Source of the DNA: F23-D06 sp947165685
Lineage (GTDB): Bacteria; Bacteroidota; Bacteroidia; Bacteroidales; WCHB1-69
Direction: 5' to 3'
DNA: 11,161 bases
Assembly: GCA_947165685.1 (NCBI GenBank)
Contig: CAMVBK010000079.1
Span: 1 to 11,161 of the forward strand
Position numbers and translations under genes: made by a program
The notes under the pieces: generated by a model
What the model was told of the DNA's origin: nothing
The model's input: only the letters and a program-made list of their open reading frames with translations
Database searches by the model: none
In this document: positions 6,246 through 11,161 of the stretch, piece by piece
How the letters are laid out: each line of letters starts with the position of its first letter
Position numbering within the stretch: the first letter of the stretch is position 1

Positions 6246-7615
6246 TCGTCTTCTTTTGTTAGGGTGAATCCGTTGTAGCGTGCCATGACCTGTTCCACGT
6301 AGTTAACGGTGTGTTTTCCAGGGTAATAGCCGCATTTTACAACAGTGTCTCTATAATATTCTTTATGCGATTTCAGAATCAAATAGTCCGCCACTTTAGG
6401 CCAGTGGGTGTTGTCGTCCCCGTATTTCTCGCAGAGGGCCATGGCATCGAGGATGTGCCCGGGGCCAGAGTTATAGGCACCGGAGACGAAATAGTACAGG
6501 TCGGCGGTATCGACCTTGTCTTTGAAGATGTTGCAGAGGAAGGCGATGTATTTCGCCCCGGCCCAGATTTGTTCCTCCACGGTGGAGGAGTCGGTGATGC
6601 CGTAGCGCTCGCAGGTGACGGGCATCATCTGCATGATGCCGTAGCTGCCTCCGAAGCCGATCAGATCGGGGATGAAGTGCGATTCCTGGTATATGATGGA
6701 CGAGATTAGCCGCCAGTCGAAGCCGTAGCGTGCGGAGGCTTTCTTCAGCACGCCATCGTATTGGGAGGTGCTGTTCCGGTGCTTGCCGAACGAGTGCGAG
6801 ATGACATAGGAGTGCGGGGAGAGGTACTTTTCGCAAAGCGACTGATATTTGTTGGTTTCCTTGAAATTTGACAGCCAGTGGTTGATGGAATCGTTCAGGC
6901 GTTCATTGTGCGTGTTGAGAATCCATTTCCGCGGGAAGTTGTCGCCGATGCGCGGTCCTATGGTCAGTTGCGTGTAGAATGGCATCAGCGTTATGGCTAC
7001 ATTGTAGTTGCAAACCGCGTAGTCAATCTGTTTGTCCACCAGCATGTCCATCAGATCCTCGATGGCCAAGTCGGGATTATGCTGCGTTTTCCAGGTTGTA
7101 GGATTTTTCAATTGACTGAAATCCAGTTTGTTGTAGTATTTTGCCGAGGTGTTGACGATATGTGGGAGCGAGTCATACGCAGGGTCTTTTTTGCGCATGA
7201 TGAGCACAGGATACGTGTAGGCGATAGGCTCGGAGACCGCGACGTAGAAAGGTGCGTAGTTGGTTTCATCGAAGTCGAAGCATACGATGTCGTATTGGTT
7301 GGCCAGCGCAGTCAGGAACATTTTGTCGGGGTCCGCCTCGATGGTGATATCCACGGGCCGTTGGAAATCTTTCTCCAATTGTTTCAATATATCGTATTGG
7401 AATCCGATGACAGAGCCTTGATAGACAAAGTAGTCGGCGGCATGGTAGAAGAGGCACACGGAGATGGTGTCGCTGTGTTTCGTGACTTTTTTCTTTTCCA
7501 GTTTGGCGATGTGGAATTTCGGGGTGCTTTTCCCGTGCCCATGGACAAGAACCACCACAGCGAGGAGCAGGGAGGCTACGGAGAGGAAGAGGTAGCTGAG
7601 TCGTTTCCTGTTCAA
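6242..7615 (-). CDS. mltF: MltF-like membrane-bound lytic murein transglycosylase
   Basis: A 457-residue envelope enzyme that cleaves peptidoglycan glycan strands to 1,6-anhydro products. An N-terminal hydrophobic segment (7-25) after NRKR looks like a signal or membrane anchor with no lipobox. Residues about 50-270 form a periplasmic solute-binding (PBPb/SBP_bac_3-like) domain. Residues about 285-445 form the SLT/GEWL catalytic domain, with the catalytic Glu311 in YQESHF, the SYGIMQMMP motif (324-332) and GAYNSGPGHI (379-388). This order is that of MltF. The start is a TTG at 7613-7615; the frame runs upstream to a stop without any ATG, and no ATG occurs until well past the signal sequence, so a non-ATG start is required. 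It lies 10 bases after the lipoprotein gene and its stop overlaps the purD start (ATGA). Confidence 0.92.
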   Translation of the reverse strand: MNRKRLSYLFLSVASLLLAVVVLVHGHGKSTPKFHIAKLEKKKVTKHSDTISVCLFYHAADYFVYQGSVIGFQYDILKQLEKDFQRPVDITIEADPDKMFLTALANQYDIVCFDFDETNYAPFYVAVSEPIAYTYPVLIMRKKDPAYDSLPHIVNTSAKYYNKLDFSQLKNPTTWKTQHNPDLAIEDLMDMLVDKQIDYAVCNYNVAITLMPFYTQLTIGPRIGDNFPRKWILNTHNERLNDSINHWLSNFKETNKYQSLCEKYLSPHSYVISHSFGKHRNSTSQYDGVLKKASARYGFDWRLISSIIYQESHFIPDLIGFGGSYGIMQMMPVTCERYGITDSSTVEEQIWAGAKYIAFLCNIFKDKVDTADLYYFVSGAYNSGPGHILDAMALCEKYGDDNTHWPKVADYLILKSHKEYYRDTVVKCGYYPGKHTVNYVEQVMARYNGFTLTKEDE

Positions 7616-7625
7616 AACGTAGGTT

Positions 7626-8051
7626 TTAGTTCGTCTCCACCATCAGGATGGTCTTTTCAGTCGTTTCGCCGTCGTTGACCTGCACTTGTGCGGTGCCGGT
7701 GTATTTCTTGGCAGAGATCACCACGCCAGTGGAGTCGCGGAGAGTGTCGCATTTCACCGCGTTGACGATGAGCAGGGCCGGGTGGTCCAGCGTGTATTCG
7801 AACACTCCGTGTGCATCGGTCGGGAAATCTTGGACACGCGAGATATTCGTGTCAACCGCCAGTCCGGAGTTGTATTTGACGGTGTCGAAGGAAATAAGTG
7901 CGAACGGTACCACCGAGTCGGCGTCCATGCCGTTGGAAGAGTATTGGCAGGTGAGCCTCATGTTGCAGGAATGGTCTTTCTTGCATTGGGTGAAGAGTGC
8001 CACGCCCAGGACGGCAATCGCTATCGGCAGGAAAATTCTCATTTTTTTCAT
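7626..8051 (-). CDS. Small probable lipoprotein with Ig/carboxypeptidase-regulatory-like domain
   Basis: A 141-residue protein not recognised as a named family. It has MKKMR, a hydrophobic core (6-20) and then FTQCKKD, so Cys23 is the probable lipidated residue; the following KKD is common in Bacteroidetes lipoproteins although Gln before the Cys is atypical. Three further Cys occur (29, 35, 101). The mature part is predicted beta-rich; the stretch FPTDAHGVFEYTLDHPALL (76-94), followed late by YTGTAQVQVNDGETTEK (117-133), resembles carboxypeptidase-regulatory-like beta-sandwich domains, though this is by eye only. ATG 8051 is preferred over an in-frame TTG at 8057; ATG 8042 would also keep the signal. 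It is first in the cluster with the lytic transglycosylase and purD, suggesting an envelope role. Confidence 0.75.
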   Translation of the reverse strand: MKKMRIFLPIAIAVLGVALFTQCKKDHSCNMRLTCQYSSNGMDADSVVPFALISFDTVKYNSGLAVDTNISRVQDFPTDAHGVFEYTLDHPALLIVNAVKCDTLRDSTGVVISAKKYTGTAQVQVNDGETTEKTILMVETN

Positions 8052-8078
8052 ATTCAAATCACTTTATAAAACGAATGG

Positions 8079-8086
8079 CAAAAATA
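8079..8086 (-). promoter_or_regulatory. Candidate -7 box for the lipoprotein-mltF-purD cluster
   Basis: On the minus strand this reads TATTTTTG, matching TAnnTTTG, 27 bases before the ATG at 8051. No clear -33 element. The region is AT-rich, so the call is tentative. Confidence 0.42.
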
Positions 8087-8126
8087 TAAAATATTTCGTA
8101 ACGTCGGGATTTTTCCGATAATTTTA

Positions 8127-8134
8127 TATCTTTG
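8127..8134 (+). promoter_or_regulatory. Candidate -7 box for lspA
   Basis: TATCTTTG matches TAnnTTTG and continues as GCCG, as in the pnuC promoter. It lies 36 bases before the TTG start. The back-to-back minus-strand box is only 40 bases away, so the upstream elements of the two promoters must overlap. Confidence 0.55.
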
Positions 8135-8170
8135 CCGTCTTAAAATAAATTAAGGTATCATAGATTAATA

Positions 8171-8836
8171 TTGGCGAAATTGAAGAAAAAGTACGCTTGG
8201 ATAGCCGCTGTGGTGGTGATAGTCTTGATTGTGATTGACCAGGCCCTCAAGTTCTGGGTGAAAACACATTTGGTTATAGGACAGACAATTCCGTTGATAG
8301 GACAGTGGTGCAATCTGCATTTTGTGGAGAACGAGGGCATGGCTTTCGGCATCAGTTTCGGGCAGCAGGTCGGGAAGCTGTTGCTGTCGTTGGTGCGTGT
8401 CGCGTTGGTGGTGTTTTTGTGCTGGTATTTTGTCAATCGGCTGAAGCGTGGAAAGATGGACGGGGTGGTGCTGACCGTCTTCTGCTTGGTGATTGCCGGT
8501 GCTTTCGGCAACATCATCGACAGCATGTTCTACGGCATCCTGTTCACGGAGAGCGATTTCCTGCAGGTGGCCCAGTGGTCGCCGGGGCATGGCTACGCGC
8601 CGTTCTTCTTCGGGAAGGTGGTGGATATGTTCTACCTCAAGCTTTTCCCGATTCCGGACAAATTCCCGCTTTGGGGCGGCTCCTGGTTCTTCCCTGCCAT
8701 CTTCAACGTCGCCGATGCCTGCATTACGGTCGGCATATTCTTGGCTATTATCTTTAACAAGCGGATTTTCAGTGATTTGGATGCCAATAAAGAAGACAGT
8801 GTGGTAAATGAGGGTGGGGGAGAGCCAGTGGAATAG
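8171..8836 (+). CDS. lspA: Signal peptidase II (prolipoprotein signal peptidase)
   Basis: A 221-residue inner-membrane aspartyl protease that removes signal peptides from lipid-modified prolipoproteins. Hydrophobic segments lie at about 9-22, 66-88, 98-114 and 175-195. Conserved LspA blocks: IDQALKFWV (22-30) with Asp23 and Lys27; ENEGMAFG (53-60); GAFGNIIDS (110-118) with catalytic Asp117; and FNVADACITVG (178-188) with catalytic Asp182. It is longer than the roughly 165 residues of proteobacterial LspA; the insert between the last two blocks (about 118-176) is usual in Bacteroidetes. The start is TTG 8171: no ATG exists between the upstream in-frame stop (8141-8143) and Met57, which lies past the first helix. 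The hydrophilic tail after residue 200 runs into a heptad repeat at the stop codon. Likely substrates are the lipoproteins of the window, among others. Confidence 0.94.
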   Translation: MAKLKKKYAWIAAVVVIVLIVIDQALKFWVKTHLVIGQTIPLIGQWCNLHFVENEGMAFGISFGQQVGKLLLSLVRVALVVFLCWYFVNRLKRGKMDGVVLTVFCLVIAGAFGNIIDSMFYGILFTESDFLQVAQWSPGHGYAPFFFGKVVDMFYLKLFPIPDKFPLWGGSWFFPAIFNVADACITVGIFLAIIFNKRIFSDLDANKEDSVVNEGGGEPVE

Positions 8837-8858
8837 TGAATAGTGAATGGTGAGTGGC
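8831..8858 (+). repeat. Degenerate 7-bp tandem repeat over the lspA stop codon
   Basis: Four consecutive heptads, GAATAGT, GAATAGT, GAATGGT and GAGTGGC, run from 8831 to 8858; the TAG stop of lspA (8834-8836) is inside the first. On the other strand this reads as the ACTATTC-type short repeat often seen between genes in Bacteroidales. Two units are exact and two are decayed. The preceding GCCAGTG (8824-8830) may be a further decayed unit. Confidence 0.7.
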
Positions 8859-8923
8859 GTTGAATTTTTGTAGTAAATCGTAAGTTGAAAGTCGAACAAA
8901 TCAAACAAATAAACAATTAAGCA

Positions 8924-11083
8924 ATGAAAGTATTATCGTTTCTGAAAAAGCAACTGCTTTTGTTGGCAGTTATGGCGATTGCCGCGCCGGTGTTCGCCGT
9001 GAATCCGCCCGATGAGGGCATGTGGCTGCCGATGTTCATCAAGAACTACAACTATGCCCAGATGCAGAAGATGGGCCTGAGGCTGACGGCCGACCAGCTG
9101 TACAGCATCAACAACTCCTCGCTGAAAGATGCCATCGTGCAATTGGGCGACGGTTTCTGCACGGGTGAGATGGTCTCCAAGGACGGCCTGATGTTCACCA
9201 ACCACCACTGCGGCTATTCTTCCGTGGTGGAGCTCTCTTCTGTGGAGCACGACTATCTCAACAACGGCTTCTTCGCGATGAGCAAGGAAGAGGAGCTGCC
9301 GGTCAACTTCCATGTACACTTCCTGGAAAGGATGGAGGACGTGACGGACATCGTGCTGGCGAAGGTTGACAGCAAGACTTCCGAAACCGACCGTGCCAAA
9401 TACGTGGAGGAGGCCATCAAGAAGCTGCGGAAGGAGAACTCCGCCGACGGCCGCTACAAAGTCATCGTGAAACCTTTCTACGAGGGCAACGAGTACTACA
9501 TGTTCATCTATACGATGTATGAGGATGTGCGCCTTGTGGTGGCTCCCCCGAGCGCCATCGGCAAGTTCGGCGGCGACACCGACAACTGGATGTGGCCCCG
9601 CCACACCGGCGACTTCACCGTCTTCCGCATCTATACCGCTCCCGACGGTTCCCCGGCCAAGTATTCCAAGGACAACGTCCCCATGCACCCGAAGCACTAC
9701 CTGCCCGTCAGTTTGAAGGGTTACCAGCCCGGCGACTACACGATGATTTGGGGTTATCCCGGCACCACCAACCGTTTCATGACCTCCTACGAGGTGCAGA
9801 ACGAGATCGACATCAACGCTCCGGCCATCTATGAGCCCTTGGATGTGATTCTGCCCGTGATGCACGACGCCATGGAGGCTTCCCAGAAAGTGAACCTGCA
9901 ATACGCCGACAAGCACGCCGGCTTAGCCAACTATTGGAAAAACCAGCACGGCGAGGTGGAAAGTCTGAAGGCCCTTAAAGTGGTGGAATCCAAGGCAAAA
10001 CAGGAAGCTGCGCTTATGAATTGGATCAACGCGAATAAGGACAGAAAAGAGAAATACGGCAACTGCCTGAGCGAAATTGAAAAAATCTGCAAGGGCGTTG
10101 ACGGCGCGAAATACAAATCGGCGTTGAACGGAAACCTGCAGTTCTCCGCCTCCCCGACATTGCTCGCCACGCTGCGTCTGCAAGGCCAACTGAAGCTCGA
10201 CAAAGGGGTGAAAAAATTCGAAGACAGCAAAATTGAGAAGCTGTTGAAGGCTTTCGACAAGTACAACAACGACACTGACCCCGCCACCGAAGCCAAGATC
10301 GTGGTGGCTTGCCTCAAGACTTGGCAGAGCCATCCCGAGGCCAATCGTCCCGACCTCACCTTCTTCACCAAGAACTACAAGGGCAACTACGATGCTTTCG
10401 AAAAAGCCATGCTCAATTCTATCTTTGTCAGCAAGGAGAATTTCGAGAAGTTTGTCAACAAGCCGTCCAACAAGGTTTTGGAAAACGATCCGTCGTACCA
10501 ATATTTCCAGGCGCTGTTCCAATATGTCATGTCTGCTTCCTCCGCCATGGATGTGGAAGAGAAGTTGGAGGTTCCGCGCCGCACCTACATCGCCGCGCTG
10601 AAGGAGATGAACGCGAACACGCCGATGTATCCGGATGCCAACAGCACCATGCGCACCACTTTCGGCACGGTTTGCGACTACTATCCCGCCGACGGTGTGC
10701 ACTACAACTACTACACCACCACGAAGGGTATTCTCGAAAAGGAAGTCCCGGGCGATTTCGAGTTTGACGTGCCCGCCAAGCTGAAAAAGCTCATTCTGGA
10801 CAAAGACTTCGGCCAATATCTGGACAAAGACGGCACCATGCACGTCTGTTTCCTTTCCAACAACGACATCACGGGCGGTAACTCCGGCAGCCCGATCATG
10901 AACGCCAACGGCGAACTCATCGGTCTGGCCTTCGACGGCAACTGGGAGGCGTTGAGCAGCGACATCGTGTTCAACACCGAGCTGCAGCGCTGCATCAACG
11001 TGGATGTGCGTTACGTCCTCTTCATCATCGACAAGTTCGGCGGTGCCGGCTATCTGTTGAAGGAGATGGATGTGAGGAAATAG
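8924..11083 (+). CDS. dpp7: S46-family dipeptidyl-peptidase, DPP7-like
   Basis: A 719-residue secreted serine exopeptidase that removes dipeptides from oligopeptide N-termini, normal length for S46. A signal peptide covers 1-25 (cleavage after VFA). The chymotrypsin-like fold is split: residues about 26-285 with His94/His95 in TNHHCGY and Asp230 in RHTGDF, a helical domain at about 290-570, then Ser654 in GNSGSP. Asn221, Trp222 and Asp671 match positions known in S46 to hold the substrate amino terminus. The S1 determinant is Gly672 in AFDGNWE; DPP11 has Arg here and takes acidic P1 residues, so this should be a DPP7-type enzyme preferring hydrophobic P1. The first ATG, 8924, gives a complete signal peptide. 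The gene is visibly richer in C-ending codons than its neighbours, suggesting strong expression. It lies 87 bases after lspA, with no clear promoter of its own, and ends in a strong terminator. Confidence 0.95.
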   Translation: MKVLSFLKKQLLLLAVMAIAAPVFAVNPPDEGMWLPMFIKNYNYAQMQKMGLRLTADQLYSINNSSLKDAIVQLGDGFCTGEMVSKDGLMFTNHHCGYSSVVELSSVEHDYLNNGFFAMSKEEELPVNFHVHFLERMEDVTDIVLAKVDSKTSETDRAKYVEEAIKKLRKENSADGRYKVIVKPFYEGNEYYMFIYTMYEDVRLVVAPPSAIGKFGGDTDNWMWPRHTGDFTVFRIYTAPDGSPAKYSKDNVPMHPKHYLPVSLKGYQPGDYTMIWGYPGTTNRFMTSYEVQNEIDINAPAIYEPLDVILPVMHDAMEASQKVNLQYADKHAGLANYWKNQHGEVESLKALKVVESKAKQEAALMNWINANKDRKEKYGNCLSEIEKICKGVDGAKYKSALNGNLQFSASPTLLATLRLQGQLKLDKGVKKFEDSKIEKLLKAFDKYNNDTDPATEAKIVVACLKTWQSHPEANRPDLTFFTKNYKGNYDAFEKAMLNSIFVSKENFEKFVNKPSNKVLENDPSYQYFQALFQYVMSASSAMDVEEKLEVPRRTYIAALKEMNANTPMYPDANSTMRTTFGTVCDYYPADGVHYNYYTTTKGILEKEVPGDFEFDVPAKLKKLILDKDFGQYLDKDGTMHVCFLSNNDITGGNSGSPIMNANGELIGLAFDGNWEALSSDIVFNTELQRCINVDVRYVLFIIDKFGGAGYLLKEMDVRK

Positions 11084-11107
11084 TGTTTTTTAGCATAAGT
11101 TTCACAC

Positions 11108-11147
11108 AAAGAGGGTGTGTCAAAAGTGGCGCGCCCTCTTTTTTTTT
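11108..11147 (+). terminator. Strong intrinsic terminator after dpp7
   Basis: GAGGGTGTGTC (11111-11121) pairs with the stretch 11128-11138 over 11 pairs, four of them the outer G-C pairs and three G-U, around an AAAAGT loop. Three further A-T pairs extend the base at 11108-11110. A T9 run (11139-11147) follows. It lies 24 bases after the stop codon. Confidence 0.9.
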
Positions 11148-11161
11148 GCAAAAAAGCCCTA

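Noticed and set aside
5487..6278. A 263-codon plus-strand open frame opposite purD.
   Set aside because: The purD frame is conserved over its full length; the antisense product is low-complexity Gly/Val/Asp-rich and has no family signature.
8165..8908. A 247-codon minus-strand open frame opposite lspA.
   Set aside because: lspA carries all its catalytic blocks on the other strand; part of the antisense product (the TIHYS-like stretch) is simply the heptad repeat translated.
8933..10843. Two long antisense open frames (327 and 306 codons) opposite dpp7.
   Set aside because: They lie opposite a convincingly conserved S46 gene, their translations are His/Val/Gly-rich without recognisable domains, and they follow from its C/G-ending codon bias.

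Overview
The window reads as ordinary chromosomal DNA from a member of the Bacteroidetes, most likely Bacteroidales. The evidence is consistent across the window: a gliding-motility/type IX secretion lipoprotein of the GldJ type, an S46 dipeptidyl-peptidase, a Bacteroidetes-type EnvC homologue, the near absence of Shine-Dalgarno sequences, and promoter-like boxes of the Bacteroidetes form TAnnTTTG. I see no plasmid, phage, CRISPR, tRNA or rRNA signature and no complete insertion sequence.

Layout from left to right. Bases 2-385 are the 3' end of a gldJ-like gene, closed by a clear hairpin terminator (408-442). Next, on the + strand, comes an unusual fusion of a DUF2156 region with a GNAT acetyltransferase (458-1849). 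It converges with a three-gene minus-strand cluster read from right to left: an EnvC-like murein hydrolase activator, the ribosome-assembly GTPase YihA/YsxC, and a small META-domain (HslJ-like) probable lipoprotein. The gaps in this cluster are only 6 and 4 bases, so it is almost certainly an operon. A divergent intergenic region of about 145 bases (4251-4395), with an inverted repeat and a spaced direct repeat, separates it from a pnuC-type vitamin transporter gene on the + strand.

The pnuC gene overlaps tail-to-tail by 34 bases with purD, the last gene of a second minus-strand cluster: a small probable lipoprotein, an MltF-like lytic transglycosylase, then purD. The transglycosylase stop codon and the purD start share the sequence ATGA. 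A second divergent promoter region (8052-8170) leads to lspA (signal peptidase II, TTG start) on the + strand. A degenerate heptanucleotide repeat covers the lspA stop codon. The last gene encodes a secreted S46 dipeptidyl-peptidase, closest to DPP7 by its S1-pocket residue, followed by a strong terminator.

Functionally the region is mainly envelope biology: GldJ, EnvC, a lytic transglycosylase, two probable lipoproteins, LspA (which matures lipoproteins) and a secreted peptidase. Core metabolism (PurD, PnuC) and ribosome assembly (YihA) are interleaved with it. I did not find a convincing new multi-gene system. The points most worth a second look are the DUF2156-GNAT fusion, the repeats between envC and pnuC, the coupling of a peptidoglycan enzyme to purD, and the non-ATG starts.
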